From the NCBI GenBank assembly GCA_905331475.1, contig CAJNYU010001813.1, forward strand, positions 62,001 through 126,000: DNA of 64,000 bases, in the 5' to 3' direction. The notes under the pieces are model-generated. The model was not told the DNA's origin. It saw nothing but the letters and a program-made list of their open reading frames with translations, and made no database searches. Numbering within the stretch: position 1 is the stretch's first letter; every line of letters starts with the position of its first letter. Shown here in pieces: positions 1-14,500 of the stretch. Made by a program: the position numbers and the translations under genes. The stretch comes from Rotaria socialis. Its lineage: Eukaryota; Rotifera; Eurotatoria; Philodinida; Philodinidae.

Positions 1-3000
1 AACCGGAAAGCTTGATCCACAGCCCATTATTAACAAACTGGCACTTCTTAAGTTATAGTCATTTTTTATATAATTTCACCTTGAAATTTCACAATCGTTT
101 GTCAATTCAGCTCAGCTCTAAGCAACAAATGATTCTTTTTTTTTCTTTTACTTTTTTTTCTTTTTCTTTATCAGAACGATGGAATCCCACAAAAGTCTTT
201 TGACATTGCTTTTATTTTTCTATGACGATGACTACCGTGACTACGTCAATACAAAATGTATAGCATGAAGAATATTTGAGTTACATAGCAGACACGTTAG
301 ATGCATTAAGTGGAAAGAAAGAAAAAATAGGACAACAATAACATGAATTTAGGTTGCTGATACGACGACAGCAACAACGCCAACAACAAAACTTGCCGAG
401 TAGGGTGACTGTAAGCAGTTTTCTTTATTACAATTACGATCGAAATACGGACGTAATTGTGCTCATTTGTTCAATAGAAAACATCCATTTAGAAACAAAC
501 AACAATATATTTTAGGCGGCTTTCATTTTTAAATTTTACTTTTATTTGAAAGAATAGATAGAAAAACTTCACATTGTTTTTCTTTTTTCTTTGGTGGCAT
601 CAACATTAATGCTGAGACAATATTACTCTTTTGAATAATAAAAAGCAGATCATTACGTCAGACTATAATATTAAAAAAACAAAGATTCTAACATTATTTT
701 AAGTATTGACACACTCATTTCAATTAAATGCTACTAAGTACAATGATGTATGTAAAAAGAACTGATTCGTGCAACCCTTTTATGTCAATTCAAGAGTAGA
801 AATATTCAATGATGAAAAACGTCATTCGATACTACTTTTTAATAACGAAATCGAGAAATATGAATTTGAGTTTAAATCATCTCCATTGTTCTGTGCATTT
901 GAATTAGAGATAAGAGAAATAATCAATAAGTTACTCTACTGTGTCCAAATATAGTTTAAGAGTCGGCCTTTTTTCAGTACCGAGTCCTATAGGATAATAT
1001 AAAATGTGCAACTAAATTCGGTTTTACCGGCAATAGATTTGAAATGTACAACATGATATTTTTCACAATGCTGTCTTCACTTTTTTTCATTTTTGTTTTA
1101 AAAAACAGCGATTTTCGAGGACTGAATAATCTCAAGCGTCCTGAACATTTTTCACAACAATAAATATTAGCCTAAAATTGAGTTAACCAAATGTCGCAAT
1201 ATGTTCATTTACGATCCAACAGAGCTCCCTATAAATGCAATACAGATCTCATTCTTTTCCCGACGAAGAACCTGTATGATGATCAGTGTATTATTAAGAA
1301 GACATGAAAAAAAATTCATTAAATAGTGGTATGCATGAGTAATATTTCAAACAGACAAACTGGTGACAATCTTTGATTTTAAAACGATACCAATTGATTG
1401 AAAAGCAATTGATTTTAATTATTCAAAAATCAATTCAGTTTCAGTGAACTAAAATAAATTCGAAGGACTATGATTTTCAGAGCTTCAATCAATTTTAAGC
1501 AAATTTTCATTTTTTCAAACCATGTTTTGACTCTTTCAAACTTGAACAACTCAATAAAAATCAAGTATTGACTGCTCTCCCTTGATCGAAACTCTTTTCA
1601 ACAATACGAATCTTTCATCACGAAGAAAACTTTATTCACAATTATATGGTTGTATTTAACAATAAGCAAGTCAAACTATATTTGATTTGTAAAAATCACA
1701 ACAGCGTATGTACTAATCGCATGTTTTTTTGAAAGACGTTATTGAATAATATTAGTAATAAAACCTGAAATACTATTTTTTACTACAAAAGCAAATATTT
1801 TTCTTAAATTTTACGAAGAAATAATAACACTTGGATTCATATTATAGAATGATACTCTGACTTCGGGCATAAATATTTTAATCAATCTTAGCTAACACTT
1901 CTAGATTGTGTAAACAATGCTTTCAAAACAAAAAAATAAAATAAAATAAGTGAATCAATAGAAACCAAATGATAAATGTGAATTTGATGAAATCATTCAC
2001 CTACACATTTGCTTCATCTACTCTAAAATTGAAGTGCACAAGCTGAAGTAGATGGCACGCATTATTATAACAATTGTTATAGTTTCTTCTCTGAAGATGT
2101 CACTTCAGAATTTCTTCTGATTGATTGATTCGTCGAGAATTCATTTTGTTAAAAAAAACTGAATTGTATTGTATTCATTCATTGATTTATTTATGAATTC
2201 AGTATGACCTAGTCTATCGTATAGTTTAGAGCAATAATTTTTTGTTTTGACCCGTTTTATTGCTTTGATTTCTTTTTCGTGATTATACCATGACAACGAA
2301 ACGATGGTGATAATTGATCATAATTCAATAGATACATATTAGATAATGAAGAAAGCTAATTCGTTCCATAAATTAACTATAGATAAAGTGTTTGATCAGC
2401 AAATAGAATAAAATCGTAACTATTGTTTTCAATGCACCTGATGATTAATCTTTTTGACAACACAGTTCAATTTTTAATATAAAAACATTAGAACCTATCA
2501 AATTAGTAAGTATTCTTTAAATTTCGATTGATGAAATGTAATGCAATAGTTCATAATTTTGCTGTGAACCTAAATTTAGTTTTCATTTAGATTTCTTCGA
2601 ATTAGAAACCTTGCTTCGAATATGTGAAACTAGTTAAAAGAACGGAATGTTTTAATTTTCTTCAATTAATTTAAAGATATTAGTTTTTAAATTTTTTCTA
2701 GTAACTTGTCATTATTGAAACGTGTAACTAAACTTAAAATGAATTCAAAAATATTTATCTTCGAAATATTCATCTGTATAAAAATGTTTCATCGAATTTA
2801 CATAAATAAGTACATATCTTTTTTAAAAAGTTCTTAATGTTATTTTTATTTTCAAAGTTCTTTTGAAACCTATTTTAGATTAACATAGGAAGTTTTTTTT
2901 TTATTCAATCCAAATAATGAACTGTATTCCTCTCATATACAAACAGTACAGTTTACTGAAAAACCTGTTAGCGTAATCCGGCTAGCATCCATGATATTGT

Positions 3001-3773
3001 TTTCTTTTATTTGATTCTATTGATATCATTTATAATGATATTTATATTTTATATTAGTATCGAGAACTAGAGAATCTAGTAGAGTAGATAGTGTCTTTCT
3101 AAATTGAGATGAAGATGGAAAGAAAATTATTTTAGAAGAATCTAACTCTTGTAGCTAGTCAATAGACATCAGGTTGATCTTAAAAGTATTTATCGAATTC
3201 ATCGTATGTCAATCTATTCAGCAGATTCTCTATTGTTTATAGTAAAAATGTCTGATCCCAATTTGAATTTGTATTCGTTCTATTTTTGCACTAAATGAAA
3301 TATACAATTATAGTTTCTAGGATTATTTAACCACATATTACAGTTAAATTTCATACGAATATTCATCTCAAGATCTTTTCTACTTACACAATATGCATGA
3401 ATTTCTTTTTGAATCGAAACAGGTCTATGTGACAGTCTTGAAGATTTTCTTAAAAGCAAAATAATACATTGTTCATTCAAATTCTATTGATAATAAAGAT
3501 AATCGATTGTTACAGTCATCTTTGAGATTCTGTTTCTTTTTTCCTAAAAGTAGTCTAATCACGGTGGAGTGTTTAGTTAAGAAATTTATTTAAACTTGAA
3601 AATTGATATAAATCAATTTAAAACAAATGCGATTTAACTACGGGTAGATATAACACTAAATTATATTCAATACAATCATACACTTATTTTTGATAATTTC
3701 CAACAAATATAACCATCAATTCTATTTCCTTTATGAAAAAATCAAGGAAAATATAGAAATAAAATTATTTTAG
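1..3773. other. Intergenic, no gene recognised
   Basis: AT-rich sequence with only short open frames that lack splice partners or family resemblance. I see no tRNA, no clear terminal inverted repeat and no microsatellite array worth listing. It may hold the distal promoter of the NOL9 gene or the end of a gene outside the window. Confidence 0.5.
3764..3773 (+). other. Splice acceptor abutting the NOL9 start codon
   Basis: A T-rich tract ends in TTTTAG immediately before the ATG of the NOL9-like gene. Spliced-leader trans-splicing is established in bdelloid rotifers, so this is a plausible SL acceptor leaving almost no 5' UTR. An ordinary intron in the 5' UTR is the alternative. No upstream coding exon was found. 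Confidence 0.4.
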
Positions 3774-6700
3774 ATGAAAAAATCTAAAGAAGCACCAGTA
3801 ATCGTCGAAACATCAGTTGGAAAATTTCTTTTACGGGAATTTCGTCCTCCTATTCAATTACGTACATCACCACGAAAAGAAAAAACTAAATTAAAAAAAG
3901 AAATCAAAAGATTAGATGAAAATTCTTCTTCATCATTAAAAAGTATAAAAAAACGAATAAAAAAACGTCAAATTAAAATAAAAAAACAATTGAGTTTCAA
4001 TAATAATGATGAAGACTCAGATAAAAATTCAATTTTATTTATTATTTCAAATAATGAACAAGAAAATACTTTAAACGACGAAGAGTTAACTAATACAAAA
4101 TGCAGGTACTGATCGGTTCTATTTTTTAGTTTGTATTTGATTAAAATTCAATTTTATTTCAATTTAGTCTTTGTTTTGTTAATTCAAAAACGCGTCGTGC
4201 TTTAATATTTTCTCCTCGATCATCTCGTTTAACTCTTCTTGGTCTTTTTTCATTAATGCAAATATCTGGCCCACCAGCATGTCTTCATGGTTTCAATCTA
4301 GAACCGTTAAAATCCTATTTCGTATTCAATCTTTCATCACAATCATTGATGTCAATTGAAATTGCATCATCTTCTTCAAAAACTTCAATGCATGAGAATC
4401 AAATTCTTTCGTTTTTTAATGATTATCGTATTGAACTGCCGTTACCCGAAATTTACATTGAATTTATTCAAAGATTAGCAAAATTTCATCATGGTCTATC
4501 AGTATTTTTTGTTGAACAATTTGAAACAACATGGATTGAATCAATGAAGCAGTTTAGTAATAGTAATCTTTCAAATCAATGGCTATTTCATAATGATGAT
4601 GATAACGATGAGGAACAAATAGAAAATACAGATGGTTTTAAACAATTATGGCCTGGCATGGGAGCTTTCAAGCATAGTTATGTAAGATTTAAATATTCAT
4701 AATTAAAATATCCAACGACTTGATATGATTTATTTTTCATATACTAAAGAATAAAGCATATTTCATCAAAGTGCCCACTTAAGTATTATAGCTGCAGTTG
4801 GATGTTACTCAAATGCAGAATTTTCCGGGAGAAAAAAGTAGCTCTTCTATAAGATGAGCTATAAAACATACACAATCGCTTCATTACATCTTCTTGTAGA
4901 TTAGCCAGATTTGAACATATTTTTCTAATACGAAAAATTAATGATTAACAAATTATTTTTATCAATCAAGAAAAATCTTTTGAGCAAAATAAGATTTTTA
5001 TTTCTTTAATCAAGAATCTTTATTCTCTAGAATAACATCATAATTTTCATACTAAAACTGTCACATGTGAAAAAATGAGATCAGAATCAGAATTTTTTCA
5101 AGAACTTCTGCGTTAAGAATTATGAATCTAGCTTGTTAAAGTTATTTGAACAATTCTGAGTATGTTAAAACGTAAGGTGTAGTATGTATCAATTTTATTA
5201 CTCTCTATAATATTGAACTTTAAAGTAGAAACAACGGAACATTTTTATCTCAAGTGATCGTTTAAAAATTCTATGAACTTGCTGAAATCACTGAAAAAAT
5301 AGCGCAATATTTTATTCCAATGCTTTTTAAATAATCATTACGGAAATAGAACTTAACTGTTATAAAACAGTATAGTAATTAATACTACTAGAATTACTAA
5401 GTACATAATCAAGAATAAATATTTTATCTAATGAAAGTGTTATACGTAATTTAGCATCGCTCAATTGTGTATCCAATTGAAATTCGTTCAACAACTGATG
5501 AAATAATTTCTCGTCTTTTCAATAAAGTGACTGATGATCCATTAACTGTATTTGTTTGTGGTGCAAAAGATTCTGGCAAATCAACATATCTACGTTATTT
5601 AATCAATAAATGTCTGTCTCAAACGAATATGATTCCAAGAATAGCATTTTTAGATTGTGATCTAGGTCAAAGTGAATTTACTCCAAGTGGTTCAATATCT
5701 TTAATAAATAATCTAACAGAACCATTATTTGGCCCATCAGCATCACATTTAAAAAAACCATTGAAATCATTCTATTTTGGCAATATTAAAGTAGAAAATG
5801 ATAAAATTCTTAATTATTTAAATTATGTTAAATTATCTTACGACTGCATAAAAAATCAGCAATATGATCTATTACTTGTTAATACAATGGGATGGGGATC
5901 AGGTTAATTAAAACTTGTTATTCTTTTCAAATTTTCATAAAAAAAAATTTCTTATTTTTAGACACGGGTCTTGTTATAATGAAAGAGTTAATTGATCTCA
6001 TTAAACCGGCTATTTTAGTACAATTACGTTCATCTAGTCCACATTTTCGTCATATAATGCCTGATATTAGTCCTTTATGGTCAAAAAATGCTTCGATTTC
6101 CAATCTGTATCGTCACGTTTATGAAATACCGTTAAATTATTCATATGATAAATATGATTATAATTTACTGTTAACACCAGTACGTCAACATAGTCATGGA
6201 AAATCAAATTTAACTCGTCAAGCATGTCTCTGGTCATATTTTTCTCAAATTGAAACAAAAAAATTAATTATAAAGCCATTAATTGATTGTATTAATCATA
6301 TTGAAATTTTAAAATTTGAAAAAATTGGAGTTGGACTATTACATCGACAAATTGAATCAAAATATTTATTGCAAGTGTTGAATGGATCTATTATTGCTCT
6401 ATGTAGAGTTAAACATGATATGGTAATAAGATTGTTTTCTATTTTTTTTTAAATTGCTTATTAGTTTACTTGGCTGAATAGGAAAAATGAGAAAATTATA
6501 AGTTCGAATCTACTCAACCACTTTGAAACAAAGGGCAACGATGAAACTATAGCCGGAGTAATGAAAGTTATTTCTAATTTAATGAATATTTGCTATTCTG
6601 AGCCCTTGTTTAAAAAGTCATTTGATGTTTTATTCAACAAAAGAAAACTATATGAAAATCAGACAGAAAAATCATACTTCATAAAATATGAAAAAAAGAA

Positions 6701-8505
6701 TAGAATCAATCATAGAATAAACTTTTTATTTCATTTTCTTTTCTTTTTAAGATACATAATTATTTTTAAACTATTGTGTTGATGTTAGCAGATGTTTTTA
6801 CTCATTTTAAGTTTCTCTTCCAGACGAATTTTTTTCATAAAATGAAATATTCCATTTGTTAAAAATGAATTTATTAACAAAATGTCTATGAAGAAACGTT
6901 TTCTTTTATAGAAACTCTAATACTAAGGATAATAATAAATGTCGTCAACTATAAGTTGAATATACGTATTTAGTATAGGAATTTATTCAAATCAAACAAT
7001 TTATATCTTTAATGAACGTAATTATATTAGCAAAGATAAATAAAAATATGTTACATTGATGCATGTTATTTATTTAAAATCGATCATAGTTATTAGTGAA
7101 AAAGAAAATGATGTTTCTACATAACAAACAATTGTCGAGAACGATTATTAAAAATCGTTTTCTACTTTTTCTGTAATTTAGTGTATTTTTCTTTCGAAAA
7201 TTAACATTCTCATTTCAATAGTAAATGTATGCAGATGAGTCTATTTTTAGAGTATAGTTTAATCGGAAATGTAAATATACTTCTATAGATTTCGATGCGC
7301 CTATGGATGATAAAATAATTGATCGTTAACGATAACTAACTATTACTGTATTCTGAATAAAATAACTTACTTTTACTCAAACTATCAGCTAGTAATTGGT
7401 CATATATTTGATGTTAATTACCTAGGTAGCTGGTACTCGGCTAGTTATTAGTGAATCATTACCTATCAGCTACTTTATCATGGAGAGAAAAAAATTGCAT
7501 TAGTTATTAGATAACTGTTAACTGACTTAAAGTGATAACTGACCAATTCTAGTGTGCTCACTCGATTTTTTGTTTCTGAATTATAGTGAAGCAAGAGCTA
7601 GCATAAGATACACATACTATCAGATATTGCTCACTAATTTTTATTCCATATTGAATAATAATCAACTTCGATTATTAACAGATTGATTAAAATACATCCA
7701 TAAGAAACGTTGATACCATTAACTAATCAACAACGTACCGCTAGTGTGTAGTAGTTCTGCTGAAATTACAGTAAAACTATTGTTTTCTGATATGGATCAA
7801 TCCTTGTGACTAGACAACAAATTTAGTGAGCAAAATATTAAACAAGCTGATATTTCTGTTGAGTAATTTGCCAGAAATTAGATATTATTACGTTAACTGG
7901 TCGATTGGTAAATATTAGCGTTGCAGAACATACGATATTTGTCTTGACGAATAACTGATTGCCAAAAATTGAAAGATAAATTCAAGTATTACGTCTAGCA
8001 TTTATCTATGAATTGAATGGTTTGCAAAGTAAAATAATTCATTCTTTATTTCTAGTTATATTTTGCTTCAAATGCATTTCCAGCATTAATTGATGAACGA
8101 GCGAATGTTGAATGTCTTGGATTTGGTAAAAACGCTTTTATTCTCATATTTAAAAAAAAATTAGTATAATATGCTCTTAGGATTTATTCGTTCAATTGAT
8201 ATGACTCGCCATGAAATTCATGTGATAATACCTGATCGTAGTATATCAAAAACAATGATCAATGCACTTGTGAAAGGATATGATGATTGCCCTGATGAGT
8301 TTTATTTTATGTCCATCGATCGAGTATAAAGTTTCTATTTTTTTTCTTTACTTTAAAATTCTTTATTTTTATTTTCAGTGGCGTGGTCATATGCCTCCCT
8401 ATGTGACTGGTATATTCAATTCTATAAATTGACCTATGTAAACTTTATTTTAAAAACACTCTTATAGAAGAAGCAGAAAAAGAAGAGAAAAAGTTACTTT
8501 CATAG
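3774..8505 (+). CDS. NOL9: Polynucleotide 5'-hydroxyl-kinase NOL9/Grc3-like, 8 exons
   Basis: Exons 3774-4105, 4168-4681, 5455-5902, 5962-6422, 8056-8125, 8181-8323, 8379-8409 and 8468-8505 join in phase to 678 codons, close to the usual length of animal NOL9. Residues 318-325 form the Walker A motif GAKDSGKS. Residues about 349-359 give the DCDLGQSEFTP signature of the Clp1/Grc3 kinase family, followed by NTMGW and a C-terminal ECLGFGFIRSID stretch typical of NOL9. The first 120 residues are lysine- and serine-rich, fitting a nucleolar protein. In the family this enzyme phosphorylates RNA 5'-OH ends during ITS2 removal from pre-rRNA, with the LAS1 nuclease. The ATG directly follows an acceptor-like TTTTAG. 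Introns 2 (773 bp) and 4 (1.6 kb) are long; the others are short. A polyadenylation signal AATAAA lies just after the stop, and the ERICH3-like gene converges from the other side. Confidence 0.9.
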
Positions 8506-8570
8506 TGTATTTGTAAATGGAAATAAAAACGAAAAACTATTAATATGCCACAAAAAAGAGAGAATACTGT

Positions 8571-11500
8571 TTAATCGTCATCATCATTGTCGTTAGTAGT
8601 TCGATGCGAACTTTTCAATCGATTTTGTGCATTATCAATAGTTCTATGTGATGAAGAATTCTGATTAAGTTGATCAGTTGAACGAGGAGTTGGATCTGTA
8701 AGACTGTCAAGACCCACAAGCGGATCAACAATGTGTTTTGTATTTTCTTGTTGAATATCATTTTGTCGACTAAAGCGAGGTGAAGGACTGCTTGTAGTTG
8801 AACCTAATCTTAGTTCATTATCTGGATCTAATTTTGTAAAAATCGTTCTGTAATCAGCATCACTATCATTCATACTTTGAAATGAAGGAGACCTTTCTTT
8901 ACTCTTCTTTTTACCATCATTTTCGTCATGCATATTTTTAATTGAAGGAGATCTTTGCTTATTTTCATTCTTAATTTTATTATTGTTATCATCATCATCA
9001 TCATTATTCTTCTGCTGTTTTTCCAATACTTTGATTTGTGATTCATGGTCAGATGTCAAATGATTGATTTTTTTATTTCTTGGTGTATCTAAAATAGTCC
9101 GTATATTCTTTTTATCTCTATGTCTATTTTCTATTTGAAAAAGAAGTTTTCAATGATGAAATATATATTTTTCACAGATTTCGAATCTAAATTACTATAA
9201 AACGATCTGATAAAAACGAATAATTATGTACAGTATGACGTTAAAAAAAATAGTATGTCATCGTCAGCATGAATGTTCAATCTATATGTGCCAATGTACC
9301 ATACGTACAACATAATCAGTGATGATCGTATGTTCATAAGATCGCTTTCTGATGGATGATATCTTTCTCGTATCGATATTTTTAGTGAACTATGTAACAT
9401 GATGGTGAAAACAAATCAATATTTCGGTAAAATAACTGTTTGTTGAAAAATTAGATTCTTTTTTTTATCAAAAAATAATTTTCAATCAAAAGAAAATAAT
9501 TTTTTATGTGATATCAATTTATTAATTCAACTATCCAGAAAATCTGTCCAAGTGCCTTCCTCTCGAATTTCAATGAAATTTTATTTATAAATATAACATA
9601 GTGGTGTAGTGAAAATCCTAGCAAGATTTGGCTAATCTATTAAATATTCAATGCATATATTTTTCAAAGGTTTCAGTGGAATTTCAACTTTTCGAAAAAA
9701 TATTCGAATGAAATATCGATAATTTCACATATTTCACTTACCGTCCTCGCTAGAATATTGCAATTGAGCTGAAAATGTCTTTTGCGCATGTAAAGTCGAT
9801 TCATTTCGAACAAGGATTTCATCGCATGGAAATGTTGTTTCATCACCAGTTTTAATATTCAACAAAACAATCTTTAAAATAAAAACAAAAAACATACAGT
9901 TCTTATTTATTAAAATCAAAAGAATATAAACTTTTTCAATATTCCATGTTTTTGCCGTAGGATCAGAATTCGCATATCCAATTGTTAATCTTTCAGGTTT
10001 TTCATTAATATTTTGTATTAAATCAACTTCAAATACTTTTTTTACACCCGAATCAAATTCTGGGCATAATTGATCAATTTCGTTTTTTATGTTCATTTCT
10101 CTTGTTTGACTATTAAGACATAAAAATATTCGACTATTTGGATTTGGATTAAATCTGCCGTCATTTCCATGTGATGGATAAATTGTAACACGATAACGGT
10201 TTTTAATTTCTAAAGAAAGAATCATAAAGTTATCAAACTGTAAAAAAAAGAGCAATGATAGGGTAATGAAATGATTAACCTTGATCAGTAAGATCATTAC
10301 GAGAAGTTGTTTTTTCACTTTGATTTGACTGATTATCTATCGAATTTCGACGCGCTGAATCAAAATTTGTTTTTGATTGCTTTGAAGTATTAGATGACGT
10401 TCTTGAACGATAAATTGGTTTGCCTTTGGTTTCACTTTTTATAGATTGTTGATGATCTTTTTCGTTCGAAGATGATCTTGAACTATTGTTAGAGGTTGTT
10501 CGGTGCCGTTCAACACGAGAAACATCCTATGCAAATTACAAATATTTTCTTATTGAAATATTTTGCAAGTAGTTTGAAACATTATTCGATTATCGTTTCT
10601 CAAGGATTTTCACGGAGCCCGTAGCATAGTATACAAATATGAGCTCTTAAATGGAAGAAAAAGGTAAAGATATGAGCGAATATGGTATGGTGAAAACAAA
10701 AACGTATATTTTACACATATTTATTTGCATTGCACCTGTGGTAAACACACATCAAAACTTTTATAAATCTCGACAGGGTTTATTCGATTGATTTTCATCG
10801 AAAATTGAAATGATTAAAAAAATCTTAATTGAACTTAGTTATAGTTCGAGACATTCAAAACCTGGTTTTTGAATAGGCTTGAAACCAGTATTAAAATATG
10901 AAAGCCTACTCAAATAAGAATCACAACTAAAACATTTCAATGTGTTTTTATTTCAAATCCTATTCTATGGTTGTTTCATAATTAAAAATTACATGACCTT
11001 GAAAAAATTGATCTCGTGCTGTTTTAAATCTTCTATTCGGATTCACATTCATATTGTAAAACAAATACGTACTTGAGAAAGTTGAAGAATTTTTTCTTCT
11101 GATTGTTTAATCCATTGTTTACAAGGAAATCTTAAATGAGATTCAGTTTCTGGATCGATGATTTCAATCTAAATGAAATAAATATTATTAAAGTCAGTGT
11201 TTTAGTCAGAATTGTGTATTAAAACAGTAAGTGTCTCTCTGATGATAGGATTCGTTCTTTCAGAATCGGTTTACTGTAAAACATAAAATCTACCTATAAA
11301 CTCGAGATTAAGTCTTCATATTCGGACAACTAGCATTAATAGATCGATTTTTCGAGAGAGAAAACTAGTACATAATACTGAACAAGAAACGAAGATTTCC
11401 AAAAAATATTCTACTTACGTAATTGAGATACCAATTGAAATCATCCTCGTCATCGTTGTCGTCGTTGTCTAGAGTGTGAATTTTTAATCGAATTCGTACT

Positions 11501-14500
11501 GGTTTTTCAATATTTTTAACGATAATTGGAAATGAATTGCTTTTAGTTGGATCTAAATTTTCTGATAATTGTTTCATATTGATTTCATGCATTTTAGTTT
11601 CTTCTTTTTGATTATTTCCAATAAATGAAAATTTTAATAAACTATTTTCAGGTACATAATTTTTCTCTTTTTGACTATTATTTGCTTGAATGGTCGATCC
11701 ATGAAAAATAATTTGCCAAGTTTTTTTGCTTGATTTTTCTCTGGCTGATCTTTCAAAATCAGAATTGGATTTTATTGATGATGATTCGTCTCGAGCAATT
11801 AACGATGTTCGGCGAAATACCTAAAAGATTTATGATGATAAAAGAAAATTATTTCAATTTTATAGTTTAACAGACAGGATGAGCAATACTGTTAATATTA
11901 TAAAAGTCTATAAACAATAAAGATCAACAGTTTTTCTTTATCAGTAATTCATTATTTAACGACAAAAATATGAAAATAAATGAATAACAATTTCCTCGGC
12001 ATAGAGACTGTTGAAAGCAAGTCTGATGCGAATTTTGATGAAATCGCTGATGTGTTATTGAAACAGTAAAAATGCAATAGTTCGCTGACAATAGAATTTT
12101 TAAATCAAGATCATCCGAAAAATGCATTTATAATACAAAAAATTGACTCTCTTCAACGTAACTTGATTGAATAAAATAATTTGTTTTGTAAATGATACAG
12201 GAATGTTCAGAGTACATGTTCGTCAAGATAAAGTTGGAAATAGACGTTTTAGAGTATCAAGAATTGCTTCAACGAAAAGCTCTGTTCTGATACATCTGTG
12301 CATATTAGGAAAAGCAAACAAAAGTAATGTTGCCAACATAAAACGTTAATAATTTAATTAGTTTTATAACTATTATATGTCATAACAGTAACACTCAGAT
12401 GTATTTCATGCGCTGATAACGATAAGACAGTTGTTCAACTCACGCTAGAATCGTATTTTATGCTGTTAATGAAAGGATGAAAATTTTTGCTGAAATCAAT
12501 ATATTCTTAATTCATATCAATGTTTTCAAAGTTTTTTCTTATGAACATCAGCTACAAATATTCTCTTATTATCATTTTAAAAAAAAATAACAATCCATAC
12601 TCAGTTGATCTATGACAGAGATATTTAATTTTTGTGCCCTGAATTGACTTTTGTCCCATCCAATGGTTGATGAGTCTAAGACAAAAATCATTTATTCGCT
12701 TGTTTTATTCAACAGTCATTAAATGTACAGTAGGTTATAATATTCAAATATAATGAATGACTTCATCAAAAGATCATCCTGAAAAATACGTACTAAATCA
12801 ATCTAAAAAGTCAGGTCAATACATGAATCTTTGATCTTGGTAATTGTATATCTAATAGATGCTTTTTCTTTTACATGTCTCCATCGCAATACTACTAATA
12901 AGAGTTAGATGAAATATTTATATTAAGATTATTATCAAAAAAATTTTTTTTTGTTTGAATAAAAGAATCTATTTACTATGAAAAACGAATCACTTTTTTT
13001 CTGCACATATCGAATATGTATCCTGATGATTGTAAAATTATATTTTTCACCTTAAAATTATTTTCAACAAGAAATCCGTTATTTAATAGAGTGCTTGAAT
13101 AGTTTTTATGTAAAAATTTTCCTAAAGATAACCCTTAATCTTCTTTTCTCTTTCAAAACATTAAAGAAGCGCAAATAATTTCTAACCTTTGGTTTAGAGC
13201 TACTTGATTTGGCTGTTTGTTCACGCTTATGCAATTGCTTATGACTTGAATCAGTTGAATCTCCATCTCTAGCTGTTTTTTTTTGGATATCTAAATCATC
13301 TAAATCATCAAAATCTTCTGAATAGTTATTATCGATATCTAAATAAATAAATAAATAAACATTATTGAAATTAAATGCTTATAGAAAACTAATTTACTTG
13401 AAATAGATGTATGCTGAACAGGTATTATGGTGGAAGTTTCTCTCGCTTTAGCTTCATGTAAAATAGGTATTATTACAGAGGTTTCTTTTGTTTTCGTTTC
13501 ATCGGAGACAGGTAAAGCTATCATTATTGGCATTTTATTTTCATCATCTATTTCTTTTGGTGATTGAGCGTATCTTTTTAAACGTGCCTCTTTTTCATAT
13601 ACACATCTCAATTGAAATAAAAATAAAAATGAGATTAGTAATCAATTGATTGTTTATTTTAAACATACCTAACACATGGTTTTGAACCGTGTACTGATTT
13701 AATTGCAAAATGTCCTCGATCGCCACCTAGCTTAACACCGTGACGATGTTTATATTCACAACATGTTGAAATTCGACTATCAATCAAGCCTTTGACATAC
13801 AAAGATAAGCCGAATGGATAATCTGAATGACGATGAGATTCAAATGTAAATTCAGCTATAATAATAGTAACAAGATCGTTAAGAATAGGAAGCAAAAATA
13901 ACTATAAAACTAAACCTCCAGGCTTAAGATGACTTTTATAAACAATTAAATTTTCTCCTCCACAATGTTGTTGCATAACAATTACTTCATCGATTTGTTC
14001 AAAAACTAAATGATCATAATCCACTTTCGTATGTGGACCATAATAAACCATTGTAATTTGACATGACGGTGCTGCAAATGAATCGGAATATTTATTTGAT
14101 GAATGAGGTCGTTGCTTGATTAGCAAAAGATAAATAGGAAAAATTTTACTATGTTTATTTTAATAAATAGTATTTTACTGTAGATGATAATTGTTTCTTA
14201 TTTGATGTTTTAATTTGTTGAGAAGAACGCCGACGGCGGCGACGACGACGCTCGAGAATGTTGGAAGAGTACGTTATACGTTGATCATCGCTGAATTGAG
14301 TCGATTGTAATCGAGGAATACGACCTCCTTCGTTATCCTTAAAAGTAATAAAATTATCTCAAATTTGTTTCGAAATGAACAATAAAAGACAAACCATTTC
14401 ATGCTGAGGATTAGCGCCTTTTGGTCGCATTTGGGAACACGATAAGTCAAGAGACAACGAACCCACGTCATTTAAATTTACCAGTAAACCAGATGAACTT

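Noticed and set aside
7388-7555. Possible MITE in NOL9 intron 4 (CTAGTAATTGGTCA and inverted CTAGAATTGGTCA)
   Set aside because: The similarity is short and the interior and flanks show no clear boundaries.
8571-9059. A stand-alone 162-residue acidic protein
   Set aside because: The frame opens at TTG and is the last exon of the ERICH3-like gene, preceded by a good acceptor at 9131.
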